From NCBI RefSeq assembly GCF_017163935.1, contig NZ_JABVZR010000001.1:1302001-1366000 (forward strand): a stretch of 64,000 bases of DNA. The letters run 5' to 3'. Below the pieces are notes generated by a model. It was not told where the DNA came from. It did not search any database and saw only the letters and a list, made by a program, of their open reading frames with translations. Positions 41,285 to 49,742 of the stretch are shown piece after piece (the stretch's first letter is position 1; each line of letters begins with the position of its first letter). The translations under genes were made by a program, and so were the position numbers. The stretch comes from Novosphingobium terrae (GTDB taxonomy: Bacteria; Pseudomonadota; Alphaproteobacteria; Sphingomonadales; Sphingomonadaceae).

Positions 41285-43657
41285 TCAGATCCGGACCTTG
41301 AGCGAAGCCTGATAGCTGCGCCGCGTTTGGAAGATGTAGAGCGTGGCAGCCCCGCTGCCCGACTGAGCCACGACGGGCTGGTTGTTGAGCAGATTGTTGA
41401 CCGTGATCCCCGCCGTCAGATTGCCGTGGGTGAAGCTGGCCGACAGCACGCCGAAGCTGTAGGGAGCGATGCGCGTGGTGTTGGCGGCATCGGCCCACTG
41501 GCGACCGGTGAACTTGTGGAGATAGCTCAGCTTGAAGGGGCCATCGCCGAAGATCATGCCGGCCATGGCGGTGTAATTGGGCGCCTTGGTCAGCCACAGA
41601 TGCGTCACGTCATCCAGCGAGGACATCACCGTGCCGTTGACGATGCCGGTCAGCCCCTTGGCCAGCACATAGCTGACCTGACCTTCAAGGCCCTTGTAGG
41701 TGGCCGGATTGGCGCTGACGGTCACCAGATTGGTGGTGGGGTCCATCGTGGTCGAGTTGCTGGCCTGAATGTAATAGCCGTCAGCATCGATGTTCAGGCG
41801 ATCACGCGCGAAGACGAAACCGGTCTGATAGTTGGTGGTCTTGGTGGGCTGCGGGTTGAGCGGCACGGCGGCATTGGTGGCGCCGGCGGTCTCAAGGCTG
41901 GCCGAGAGCGATGGGATGATGAAGCCCTTGGCATATTGGAAATAGACCGAGAAGTCAGGCTTGATCAGATAGTTCGCCGTCGCATAGGGCAGCACGGGCT
42001 TGTAGCTCTGCTGGGTGGCGATGCCCTGACGGCTGCTCTGCGCGGCGATGGGCGTGTTGATCTTGCGGGTGAAGTCCATCGCCTTGACGCCCGGGGTCAG
42101 CGTCAGCTTGTCGTCGAACAGCTTGAAGGCATATTCGGCAAAGCCCTGGATCTGGTCCCAGCTCGTGTATTCGTCATATTTGATATAGGCCGGAACATAC
42201 TGGCCGTTCAGCATGGTGTTGGCGGCCTTGTCGGTTTCCTTGTAGTTCCAGTTGGAACCATTGTTCATGATGTTGAAATTGAACGTGTAATCGCTGATCC
42301 CGCCCGCGCGGCTGGCGGTGGTGAAATCATAGTCGTAGCGATAGCGGTGCGACTGCGAATGCTCGTACCAGAAGCCGCCCTTCAGAATGCCCAGCGCATT
42401 CTTCCAGCTGACGGTGAAGATATCGCCCGTGTTGCGATACTGGTTGACCTTCGTATAGCCCGGGATGTCACCCGTGACGGTCTTGCCGCCACCGCCGCCC
42501 GCGCCGGTGCCGATGGCCTTCACATTGGTATAGCCCGTGCCGGTGCACTGATCCAGCGTGGAAAGCGTGGTGCAGGGCGTGCTGGCGTCTTCGGTGGAAA
42601 GGGTGAAGTTCTTGTAGAAATAGGTGTAGGCCTTGTTGTCGATGGTGATGTTGGGGCCCAGATCCCATTGCAGACGCGCGATTTCGAAATCGGTGGTCTT
42701 GATCGCCCAGTTCCAGTCAGAGCGGGCATTGGTGTAGCCCGAGCCGGCAGCCTGAGCCGGGCTGATCGCGCCGTAATTCTTGCCATAGGCCGCGATCTGC
42801 GCCGCCGTGGCGCCACCGGCGGAGTCCGCCGAGTGGAAGGGGCTCTTGTTGAAGCTGGAGAGCACCGAGAACTTCGCATTGTTGCCGATGGGCAGCTCGG
42901 CCTTCACAAAGCCGTTCACCCACCAGCCGCCCTGGTTGGTCAGCGCGCCATCGGTCTGCTTGTATTCGCCGACGCCGATGATCTTGAGGCCGCCCAGCTT
43001 GTCGATACGGCCCGAATTGACGGTGAAGCGGTCCATGAAAGTGTTGAAGCTGCCATAGACGAACTGGTCTTCGAGGAAGAATTTGTCGCTCAGTTCACGG
43101 CTGACGATATGAACCTGACCGCCATAGCTGGCCTGACCCAGATCGGTGGCGCCGCCCGGGCCGCGATCGACGATGATGCGTTCATAGGTGCCATTGGGGA
43201 AGTAGGAGGTCGAGTGGTGGGTGGGGTCGTTGGAGTCGGCGAAGGGCACGCCGTCGAAGGTGATGTTGTACTGGCCGTCCTGGAAACCGCGCAGCACGAT
43301 CTTGGTGTCGGCCAGGCCCACGCCATTGCCGCTGCTGGGCGTGATCGAGGCGCCGGGCGTCAGCATCACCACCTGCGAGATGTCGGCGGTGGGCGCGACG
43401 CTGTTCTCGATGATCGAGCGCGAGACGATGGCCTGCGGCTCGAAGGTGTGGACCGAGGCGGTGATCGGCGTGCTGGTGTTCACCTTGGTGGCGGTGACCA
43501 GAATGTCGTCGGTGTTGCGGATCGGGCCTTCAGCCGGATCTTCGGCGGCAGGAGCAGCCGGAGCGGCAGGCACGGTGGCGGCATAAGCGGTGGTGCCAAG
43601 GCTCAGCGTGAAGGCGCAGGCGCCCAGCAGCAGAGCGCGGCGATAGGACGTGTTCAT
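41285..43657 (-). CDS. TonB-dependent receptor 3 (phosphatase-linked)
   Basis: A 790-aa outer-membrane receptor. The ATG at 43657 follows GGGGGA; signal peptide ends near AYAA (residue 27). The plug domain contains a TonB-box-like DDILVTATKV, ADTKIVLRGFQDGQYNITFDG and GPGGATDLGQASYGG; the barrel is aromatic-rich and ends SYQASLKVRI. It belongs to the smaller receptor type rather than the 950-aa oar-like type. It lies 26 bp after an exported acid phosphatase gene in one operon, so it may take up the substrate or product of that phosphatase. Substrate unknown. Confidence 0.95.
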   Translation of the reverse strand: MNTSYRRALLLGACAFTLSLGTTAYAATVPAAPAAPAAEDPAEGPIRNTDDILVTATKVNTSTPITASVHTFEPQAIVSRSIIENSVAPTADISQVVMLTPGASITPSSGNGVGLADTKIVLRGFQDGQYNITFDGVPFADSNDPTHHSTSYFPNGTYERIIVDRGPGGATDLGQASYGGQVHIVSRELSDKFFLEDQFVYGSFNTFMDRFTVNSGRIDKLGGLKIIGVGEYKQTDGALTNQGGWWVNGFVKAELPIGNNAKFSVLSSFNKSPFHSADSAGGATAAQIAAYGKNYGAISPAQAAGSGYTNARSDWNWAIKTTDFEIARLQWDLGPNITIDNKAYTYFYKNFTLSTEDASTPCTTLSTLDQCTGTGYTNVKAIGTGAGGGGGKTVTGDIPGYTKVNQYRNTGDIFTVSWKNALGILKGGFWYEHSQSHRYRYDYDFTTASRAGGISDYTFNFNIMNNGSNWNYKETDKAANTMLNGQYVPAYIKYDEYTSWDQIQGFAEYAFKLFDDKLTLTPGVKAMDFTRKINTPIAAQSSRQGIATQQSYKPVLPYATANYLIKPDFSVYFQYAKGFIIPSLSASLETAGATNAAVPLNPQPTKTTNYQTGFVFARDRLNIDADGYYIQASNSTTMDPTTNLVTVSANPATYKGLEGQVSYVLAKGLTGIVNGTVMSSLDDVTHLWLTKAPNYTAMAGMIFGDGPFKLSYLHKFTGRQWADAANTTRIAPYSFGVLSASFTHGNLTAGITVNNLLNNQPVVAQSGSGAATLYIFQTRRSYQASLKVRI

Positions 43658-43683
43658 CAAGGTATCCCCCGGATTGGATAAGG

Positions 43684-44400
43684 TCACAGTTTGGAGAGTT
43701 CGGCCCGCGCGGCAGCGATCTTGCTGGCCAGACGCGGATCGTTGAACAGCTGCTCGGCGGCCAGCGTGCCGATCACATGGCTGGCCTCGGTGTCGCTGGC
43801 GAAATGGGCGCCGCAATATTGGCGGCTCAGCGCGTAATCATGGGCGCGTGCCAGAATGGCATCGGCCTTGTTCGGCATCAGCCGCGCCAGCATCCAGCCC
43901 ACCGAATAGGCCAGCATCGAATGGCCCGAAGGATAGGCGCGGTCGGCAGGCTTGGCGCTGTCGGTCTTCTGGCCGCAGACGGCCAGGGTGGCGTCGATGC
44001 GGTAGGGGCGCGTGCGGTGGAAGTAGGTCTTGCCTTCGTCGGTCAGCACTTCGCCTTCGCTCTGCACCGTGGTCAGAAGCTCCCAGGTGGCAGGCAGGGT
44101 TTTGAGATCGACGCCGACAGCATCATTGTAGAGCGACGGGTTTTCATTCTTGCCATCGGCCCTGGCGCGGGCGAGGCGCTCGGGGCTGGCGCCGGCGATC
44201 AGGCGGTGCAGGGCGTCCAGCTCGCGCTTTTCCTCCGCCGAGCCGCGCGCAGGCGGGGCAGGCACGTTGAGGCCGGGCGCGAACAGTGCCGGGTCGAGAT
44301 AGGTCAGATGATCGGCTTCCGTCTTGGCGGAAAGCGCGGGTCCGTAGGTTGCAAGGCAACAGGCCGCAAAAGCAGCCGTCGCCAACAGTCTGGCACGCAT
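43684..44400 (-). CDS. exported class A acid phosphatase (PAP2 superfamily)
   Basis: A 238-aa periplasmic phosphomonoesterase resembling PhoN. Signal peptide to about residue 25 (PALSA). The complete three-part PAP2 signature is visible: K-x6-RP (Lys124, Arg131-Pro132), PSGH (157-160) and SR-x5-H-x3-D (Ser192, Arg193, His199, Asp203). These residues form the phosphohistidine active site. It is first in an operon with TonB receptor 3. A direct repeat 72-91 bp upstream matches one in front of the neighbouring response-regulator gene. Confidence 0.93.
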   Translation of the reverse strand: MRARLLATAAFAACCLATYGPALSAKTEADHLTYLDPALFAPGLNVPAPPARGSAEEKRELDALHRLIAGASPERLARARADGKNENPSLYNDAVGVDLKTLPATWELLTTVQSEGEVLTDEGKTYFHRTRPYRIDATLAVCGQKTDSAKPADRAYPSGHSMLAYSVGWMLARLMPNKADAILARAHDYALSRQYCGAHFASDTEASHVIGTLAAEQLFNDPRLASKIAAARAELSKL

Positions 44401-44471
44401 CGTGATGAAACCCCATTCGGTTTTCCGGGCCTTTATGGCCTGCGGAACGTTGAGTGGCGGGTAGGAAGCGC

Positions 44472-44493
44472 GTGTGACGGCTGTGTTACGATG
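44472..44493 (-). promoter_or_regulatory. response-regulator-type direct repeat upstream of acid phosphatase
   Basis: GTGTGACGG followed at 11-bp period by GTTACGA on the plus strand; in the direction of transcription it reads TCGTAAC-N4-CCGTCACAC. It matches 17 of 22 positions of the element at 46808-46829. Confidence 0.6.
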
Positions 44494-44504
44494 GCCTTGG
44501 GAAG

Positions 44505-44534
44505 GCCCAACATTGCATGTTTAGAATGTTGGGC
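44505..44534. promoter_or_regulatory. perfect 10-bp dyad upstream of phosphatase operon
   Basis: GCCCAACATT (44505-44514), 10-nt spacer, AATGTTGGGC (44525-44534). There is no T tract on either strand, so a protein-binding site is likelier than a terminator. Confidence 0.5.
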
Positions 44535-44666
44535 GGGCTAGCCGCGCAATGTGAGGCGATCCTGTTTGCATGGAGCTTGGCGATTCAATCGCACTCTTTC
44601 ACCCACAGGTGGAGAGTTCTGGCGCAAGGGCAGGGCGCCTTTGCCCTATCGTCGGAAGACGGAATG

Positions 44667-44705
44667 GGAGCGCGAGGGGGTAACCCCCTCGCATTTCTCT
44701 TTTCC
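44667..44705. repeat. hairpin, copy 2 of a dispersed element
   Basis: GGAGCGCGAGGG flank, stem GCGAGGGGG (44672-44680) and CCCCCTCGC (44684-44692), then ATTTCTCTTTTCC. It shares the flank and stem of the copy at 8552-8589. It lies 3' of the minus-strand kinase but has its T-rich side on the plus strand. Confidence 0.6.
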
Positions 44706-44712
44706 TGACCTT

Positions 44713-46074
44713 CTAACTGCTAACAGGAAACCGCAGCCGCACCATCAGCCCGGGGCGATTATCGACTAATTCCAGCGCACCATTGTGAAAGCGCATGATC
44801 GCCTGAGCGATGGCCAGACCCAGCCCGCTGCCCATGCTTTTATCACGCCGCGTGGCCCCGCCGCTTTCATAGGGGCGCACCACGCGCTCGCGCTCAGGCG
44901 GGAGGATGCCGGGGCCGTTGTCGGCGATGGTGATGGTGGCCTCATGACGCTCCACCGCGAGGGCGACGCTGGCCTGCGTTCCGGCGGGCGTGTGCAGCGC
45001 GATGTTGTCGAGCAGATTGACCAGCAGCTGCTGCACCAACCCGGCATCGGCCAGCACGGTGGCGGGCGGCAGAGGCGCCAGCGCCAGACGGCTGCCCGCG
45101 TCGGCGATCACCGGCTCCATGGTTTCGGCGACATCGAGGATCGCTTCGTCCAGCGCGAGGGGCGCCATGGCGGTGGGACGGCGCCCGGCCTCGATTTCAG
45201 ACAGGCGCAGCAAAGAGTCGAAAATGGCGATGATAGAGCGGCATTCGCGCTCGGCCTTGTCGAGCAGGGGCCGGTCGGCGGCATGGGCTTCGGCCTCGGC
45301 CTGCAGCAGGCCGCGCAGGCGGGTGAGGGGCGTGCGCAGATCATGGGCGAGATGGCTGGCGAATTGGCGCTGGCTGCGCACCATCTGTTCCATCCGGTCG
45401 AGCATATGGTTGAGGCTGCCCGCCTGCGTCGCGAAAATGCCGTCGAGCCCGTCGAGCGAGATGCGGCGCGAGAGATCGCCCTGAGCGATGGCATCGGCCG
45501 CGCCCACGCTCAGGTCCAGCCGCTGGGCGATCTGGCGGGTCAGCACCCATGCGGCGGTGACCCCGGCCAGCCCGCCGACCACGATCAGCGCGATCAGGCC
45601 GATCAGCATCATCTCGCGCATGGTCGCATCGACTTCGCTGTGCTCGACGATCACCAGTCGACCGCCATCGGGCAGGCGCAGGCTGAGCGCGCGGCCCTGA
45701 TGCCATTTGCGCGAATGGTCGCGGTAGATGGTTTCGGCATAGCCATCGGGCAGCGGCGGAATGTCCAGCCCATCGGCCAGCAGGCGGCCATCGGGGCCGT
45801 AGACAATGTGCCCCCGGCTCGCGAGGATCTTCTGGGCGCGGCGGTCGATCACCCGTTTGGCCAGCGTGGCGCTGTCATTGGGATAGCCCTTGAGGATCAG
45901 CTTGCGGCTTTCATGGGCCAGTGCGTCATCGGCCTCCTGCATCAGCTGATAGCGCGCGGCGAGGAAAGCGATGCCGCCTGCCACCCCCATCGCCAGAGCA
46001 AAGGCGAGGCCGACCTGCACCGCCAAACGGCCGATGCGGGGCGGGGTTGCGGGGAGGGCGGTGCTTACTTGCAC
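44713..46074 (-). CDS. sensor histidine kinase (phosphatase-region two-component system)
   Basis: A 453-aa inner-membrane kinase. The start is GTG 46074, overlapping the regulator stop by 10 nt. Two helices (about 20-40 and 155-180) flank a periplasmic sensor; HAMP follows. The DHp domain has FASHLAHDLRTPLTRLRGLL (His244), and the ATPase domain has NLLDNIALHTPAGT, ADNGPGILPP and GSGLGLAIAQAIMRFHNG. The signal is unknown; the shared promoter element upstream of the acid phosphatase suggests it senses phosphate, phosphorylated compounds or envelope state. Confidence 0.93.
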   Translation of the reverse strand: MQVSTALPATPPRIGRLAVQVGLAFALAMGVAGGIAFLAARYQLMQEADDALAHESRKLILKGYPNDSATLAKRVIDRRAQKILASRGHIVYGPDGRLLADGLDIPPLPDGYAETIYRDHSRKWHQGRALSLRLPDGGRLVIVEHSEVDATMREMMLIGLIALIVVGGLAGVTAAWVLTRQIAQRLDLSVGAADAIAQGDLSRRISLDGLDGIFATQAGSLNHMLDRMEQMVRSQRQFASHLAHDLRTPLTRLRGLLQAEAEAHAADRPLLDKAERECRSIIAIFDSLLRLSEIEAGRRPTAMAPLALDEAILDVAETMEPVIADAGSRLALAPLPPATVLADAGLVQQLLVNLLDNIALHTPAGTQASVALAVERHEATITIADNGPGILPPERERVVRPYESGGATRRDKSMGSGLGLAIAQAIMRFHNGALELVDNRPGLMVRLRFPVSS

Positions 46075-46781
46075 AGGTCGGCGCGCAGCACATAGCCTTC
46101 GCCGCGCCTTGTCTCGATGGGGTCGCAGCCTAGCACCTGCAGCCTCGTGCGCAGGCGGGAGAGATTGCTTTCCACGATGTTGGTGGCCGGATCGAAGCTG
46201 TAGGCCCAGACATTCTCGATCAGCATGGCGCGGGTGACGATCTTGTCGGCATGGCGCATCAGATAGGCCATGAGCGAGAATTGCTTGCGGTTGAGTTCGA
46301 TCGCCTCGGTGCCGAAGGTGGCGCGGTGGCTGGCGCTTTCCAGACGCAGGCGGCCTACGGTGAGGTCGCCCCCAAGCTCGCTGTTGTCTTCGGCCTTGTC
46401 TTCGGTTTTGCGTCCGCCGCGACGGCAGATGGCCACCAGACGGGCGCTGAGTTCGCTCATATCGAAGGGCTTGGCGAGATAATCGTCGGCCCCCGCCACC
46501 AGACCCTCGACCCGGTCCTCCACCGAGCCCAGCGCGGAGAGCATCAGCACGGCGGGCACCGGGCCTGCTTCGCGCAACCGGCCCAGCAATTCCACGCCAT
46601 GGGTATCGGGCAGCATGCGGTCCAGCACGATGGCATCGAACTGCCCGCCGGTGCAGGCCTTGAAGGCAGCCTCGCCAGAGGCGGCCAGATCGGTGGCATA
46701 GCCGCGTGCCATCAGGCCGTGGCAGATCTGCCCGGCAATGGCTGGGTCGTCCTCGACCACAAGAACCCTGATTGCGCTCAT
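46065..46781 (-). CDS. OmpR/PhoB-family response regulator (phosphatase region)
   Basis: A 238-aa regulator. The ATG at 46781 (MSAIRVLVVEDD) is preferred over an upstream extension. Receiver: Asp11/Asp12, phosphoacceptor Asp54 (IVLDRMLPD), Lys104 (AKPF). A short Lys/Glu-rich linker (about 120-132) precedes the winged helix, which has LNRKQFSLMAYLMRHADK, ENVWAYSFDPATNIVESNLS and GEGYVLRA. An 11-bp-period direct repeat lies 27-48 bp upstream of its start and again upstream of the acid phosphatase, pointing to autoregulation and control of that operon. Confidence 0.93.
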   Translation of the reverse strand: MSAIRVLVVEDDPAIAGQICHGLMARGYATDLAASGEAAFKACTGGQFDAIVLDRMLPDTHGVELLGRLREAGPVPAVLMLSALGSVEDRVEGLVAGADDYLAKPFDMSELSARLVAICRRGGRKTEDKAEDNSELGGDLTVGRLRLESASHRATFGTEAIELNRKQFSLMAYLMRHADKIVTRAMLIENVWAYSFDPATNIVESNLSRLRTRLQVLGCDPIETRRGEGYVLRADLCK

Positions 46782-46807
46782 GACAGGCGCGATCCTCTCA
46801 CACCGTG

Positions 46808-46829
46808 GTGTGACGGTTTCGTGACGGTG
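46808..46829 (-). promoter_or_regulatory. response-regulator-type direct repeat in regulator/DedA divergent region
   Basis: GTGACGG occurs at 46810-46816 and 46821-46827, an 11-bp period. In the regulator's direction it reads CCGTCAC-N4-CCGTCACAC. The 95-bp gap also precedes the DedA gene, so both may be controlled. Confidence 0.6.
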
Positions 46830-46876
46830 AAACATCGCACGGCCCGTCGATCCGCGCTTCGCAGGCGCAGCATCTG

Positions 46877-47449
46877 ATGCTAACGGCCCTTTTCCCGCAG
46901 GAGATGTGCTTGGAAGCCTTGATCGCCCGTTATGGCCTGATCGCGATCTGTCTTGGATCGGGAATCGAGGGAGAGCCCTTCGCTCTGGCGGGCGGGGTGC
47001 TGGCGCATCGGCGCTGGCTTTCGCCCTATGCGGTGATGGCGGCGGCGATTGCGGGATCGTTTCTGGTGGACCAGTTCTGGTTTCACCTCAGCCGCAATGC
47101 GCAGCGCAGCGGCGTGGTGCGCGCCATCGTCGAGCGGCCCGCCTTCCGCCGTGCTCTGGGACTGATCGAGCGGCATCCGGCGCGCTTCGTGTTGCTGTTC
47201 CGCTTTGCCTATGGGCTGCGCGCGATCACGGCGGTGGCGGTGGGCAGTTCGCGCATGCCGGCGCGGCATTTCGTGGCGCTCAACATTGTGGCGGCCACGG
47301 TCTGGGGTTCGCTGTTCAGCCTTCTGGGCTATGCGCTGGGGCCCGTGCTGGAACAGGCGGCGGCGCGTTACGGGGTTGGCGCGACGGCGCTGGCGCTGGG
47401 GCTCTCGATTGTGGTGGTGGCACTGGTGCTGCGGTTCAGTCGGCGCTGA
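46877..47449 (+). CDS. DedA/SNARE-associated family membrane protein
   Basis: A 190-aa inner-membrane protein of the DedA superfamily, some of whose members flip undecaprenyl phosphate or phospholipids. Visible marks: an N-terminal GSGIEGEPFALAGGVLA (the family acidic motif), AGSFLVDQFWFHLSR, and the Arg-rich RHPARFVLLFRFAYGLRAITAVAVG region followed by MPARHFVALN. About four to five helices. The start at 46877 is the first ATG; no strong ribosome site. Divergent from the response regulator across 95 bp that hold the shared repeat, so it may belong to the same regulon. Confidence 0.85.
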   Translation: MLTALFPQEMCLEALIARYGLIAICLGSGIEGEPFALAGGVLAHRRWLSPYAVMAAAIAGSFLVDQFWFHLSRNAQRSGVVRAIVERPAFRRALGLIERHPARFVLLFRFAYGLRAITAVAVGSSRMPARHFVALNIVAATVWGSLFSLLGYALGPVLEQAAARYGVGATALALGLSIVVVALVLRFSRR

Positions 47450-47520
47450 AAGACTGGATCGGCAAGCGGTTTTGCGCCATGCTGTCTACCGGTGTCTATA
47501 AAAGATCAGGGAGAGGCAAT

Positions 47521-48192
47521 GTGCGCGTGAACCGTCGCAATCTGGTGCTTGGGGGCGCAGCTTTGGGGTTGATGCCCGGTGTGGCACAGGCTCTGGCGGC
47601 GCCTGCTTCTCAGGAATGGCGGTTCGACAATCTGGAGCGCATCGGCGGCCATGCGGTGACACCGGTTGGTCAGCCGGGCCTGACCTCCAGCCCCTGGGGT
47701 CAGGCTGTGCTGTTCGACGGCGTGAAGGATGCTCTGCTGATCGACAATCACCCGCTGGCGGGCGCGAAAAATTTCACCTTCGAGGCGCTGTTCCGCCCCG
47801 ATGGCGGCGCTTTTGCCCAGCGCTGGTTTCATCTGGAAAGCCTGACCGAACCGGAGCTGAAACCCGGCAGCGGCACCACGCGGATGCTGTTCGAGATTCG
47901 CGTGACCGATGGGGGCTGGTATCTCGATGCCTTCGCCACCGGGCCGGGCTACAAGCAGACGCTGATCGTGCCGACGAAGCTCTATCCGCTGGGGCAATGG
48001 CACCATGTCGCCCAGAGCTTCGACGGGCAGCATTACCGCAGCTTCGTCAATGGCGAGCTGCAGATGGAAACAGCGCTGCCTTTTGCGCCGCAAGGGCCGG
48101 GGCGCTGCAGCGTGGGGGCGCGGCTGAACAATGTCGATCATTTCCATGGCGCGGTGGCCATGGCGCGGTTTTCGCCTAGGGCTTTGCTGTAA
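47521..48192 (+). CDS. exported concanavalin A/LamG-like protein
   Basis: A 223-aa secreted protein. The GTG at 47521 is chosen for the strong GGGAGAGG 5 nt upstream; an in-frame ATG at 47479 lacks one. The N-terminus VNRRNLVLGGAALGL looks like a Tat signal. The rest is a beta-sandwich of the LamG/concanavalin type: AVLFDGVKDALLIDNHPLAG, FTFEALFRPDG, and GQWHHVAQSFDGQHYRSFVN near the C-terminus. These modules bind sugars or act as laminarinase-like domains. No catalytic glutamate pattern is evident, so binding is likelier. It converges on the dGTPase gene. Confidence 0.85.
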   Translation: MRVNRRNLVLGGAALGLMPGVAQALAAPASQEWRFDNLERIGGHAVTPVGQPGLTSSPWGQAVLFDGVKDALLIDNHPLAGAKNFTFEALFRPDGGAFAQRWFHLESLTEPELKPGSGTTRMLFEIRVTDGGWYLDAFATGPGYKQTLIVPTKLYPLGQWHHVAQSFDGQHYRSFVNGELQMETALPFAPQGPGRCSVGARLNNVDHFHGAVAMARFSPRALL

Positions 48193-48201
48193 GGGGCGCT
48201 G

Positions 48202-49641
48202 TTATAATTTGTCGAACACCGAACCCATGCGGGGGGCGAAAAGGCGCTCATAGGTGCGCAGCAGATGGGCGTCGGTCATGCCCGAGACATAATCGCAGAT
48301 CACGCGCAGCGGGTCCGGCGCATTCTCCAGCTTCTTCTGCGTATCGAGCGGCAGGAAGGCCGAGGGTTCGGATTTCATCACCTCGAAGACGGCGATCACC
48401 ATCTGCTGGCCCTTGAACTCCAGATGCTGGACGCTGGGGCTGCGGATCACCGTCTGATAGACAAAGGCCGTCACCGCATGGAGGAACTCGGCCACCGGGC
48501 GGGGCAGGGCGGCGCGGTAGCGCAGGCGCGGTTCGTCGAAGGCTTGATCCTCGGCGAAGCAGACCTTGGGGATCACGAAATTGAGGATGCGGTTGATCTG
48601 GTGCTTGCGGGTGCCGCCATCGCCGAACAGCTTTTTGCTCAGCGCCTTGTAGACATCATTGCCATATTGCCCGGGATATTGCGTCGCGAGGTAATCGAGC
48701 AGGCCCCGGCAGCGTTCGGGCGGCAGATGTTGGCGGAATTGCGCGGCATCCACCAGTTTCAGCGCCAGAGCATCCTCCAGATCATGGATGCCGAAGCTGA
48801 TATCGTCGGCCAGATCCATGATCGAGCAGGCCAGCGATTTGTGGCGCGCGCGGCCATGCTTGCCCTCACGCGGATCGAAGCCGGTGAAGCGCTCGCGATC
48901 GGCGGGGGACAGCGGCGACAGCACCCAATCCACAACATCAGCTTCGCCATCCAGATAGCACTTGGGCGGCACGCTGGCATCGCGGTTCAGCAGGGGTGTG
49001 CCACTGGTGTTCTCCTGCATCGCCGGGCGCAGCGCCGGATTGGCCACCACGCTGTAGGCCACCGGATATTTCAGCACCCCCAGCATGGTCTCACGCGTCA
49101 GGTTCGAACCATGCTGCGCGGAAAACTTCTCCAGCCGGGAGAGGATGCGCAGGGTCTGCCCATTGCCCTCGAAACCACCATGCCCGCGCATGCAATAGTT
49201 GAGCGCCACCTCCCCGCCATGGCCGAAGGGCGGGTGGCCCAGATCATGGGTGCAGGCAATCGCCTGGATCAGCGCATGTTCGGGCAGATGCTCCAGCGCG
49301 GGGTGGCCGGGATGGTTGTGGCAGAGCTGCTTGATGAGCCCGCCCGCGATCTGCGCCACCTCCAGCGAATGGGTCAGCCGCGTGCGGTAGAAGTCGCTGT
49401 CGCCCAGATTGAGGATCTGCGTCTTGCCCTGCAGCCGCCGGAACGAGGCGGAATGCACCACCCGCCCGTAATCGACATCGCCTGCCGAGCGCGCATCGAA
49501 GCTCTTGGGTGTTTCGGGGGTTCTGCGTTCCAGCCACACGCCTTCCGGTGACACCATAACCCAAGCCTTCTTTCTGCGTGATCGCGTTGCCTCGCTGCTG
49601 TGGGGGATCGGCGCGCGCGGCGCAAGTGGCTGATCCGGCAT
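48202..49641 (-). CDS. deoxyguanosinetriphosphate triphosphohydrolase (dGTPase, HD superfamily)
   Basis: A 479-aa HD-domain phosphohydrolase that cleaves dNTPs, classically dGTP, to nucleoside and triphosphate. The metal ligands are present: His91 (RLTHSLEVAQIA), His132-Asp133 (THDLGHPPFGHGGE) and the downstream Asp in IMDLADDI. The early DYGRVVHSASFRRLQGKTQI is characteristic. The length and the GHGGFEGNGQTLRIL segment fit the longer dGTPases, including ones reported as phage-defence factors. It is near no other defence gene, so housekeeping control of dNTP pools is equally likely. The start at 49641 has a weak ribosome site; a start near MVSPEGVW is possible. Confidence 0.9.
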   Translation of the reverse strand: MPDQPLAPRAPIPHSSEATRSRRKKAWVMVSPEGVWLERRTPETPKSFDARSAGDVDYGRVVHSASFRRLQGKTQILNLGDSDFYRTRLTHSLEVAQIAGGLIKQLCHNHPGHPALEHLPEHALIQAIACTHDLGHPPFGHGGEVALNYCMRGHGGFEGNGQTLRILSRLEKFSAQHGSNLTRETMLGVLKYPVAYSVVANPALRPAMQENTSGTPLLNRDASVPPKCYLDGEADVVDWVLSPLSPADRERFTGFDPREGKHGRARHKSLACSIMDLADDISFGIHDLEDALALKLVDAAQFRQHLPPERCRGLLDYLATQYPGQYGNDVYKALSKKLFGDGGTRKHQINRILNFVIPKVCFAEDQAFDEPRLRYRAALPRPVAEFLHAVTAFVYQTVIRSPSVQHLEFKGQQMVIAVFEVMKSEPSAFLPLDTQKKLENAPDPLRVICDYVSGMTDAHLLRTYERLFAPRMGSVFDKL

Positions 49642-49742
49642 CTCTTGTCCGTCATCCTTGCCAGCCTGTTAAACACATTTCAATCATCGATTTTAACCAC
49701 TTAACAGGCATGGACCCGCGTGGAGGGATATGGAGTAAACAG

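Larger units (their letters stand above)
44401..44712. other. 312-bp intergenic region with three signals
   Basis: Between the phosphatase start and the kinase stop. It holds the regulator-type direct repeat (44472-44491), a perfect 10-bp dyad (44505-44534) and the second copy of the dispersed hairpin (44667-44705). No protein gene is evident. Confidence 0.55.

Noticed and set aside
41327..43681. 784-codon plus-strand open frame opposite TonB receptor 3
   Set aside because: Antisense shadow. The receptor on the minus strand has signal peptide, plug and barrel features.
44577..44595. A third Fur-like sequence, TTGGCGA-N5-TCGCACT
   Set aside because: Arms match poorly and no iron-type gene is adjacent, so chance is the simpler explanation.
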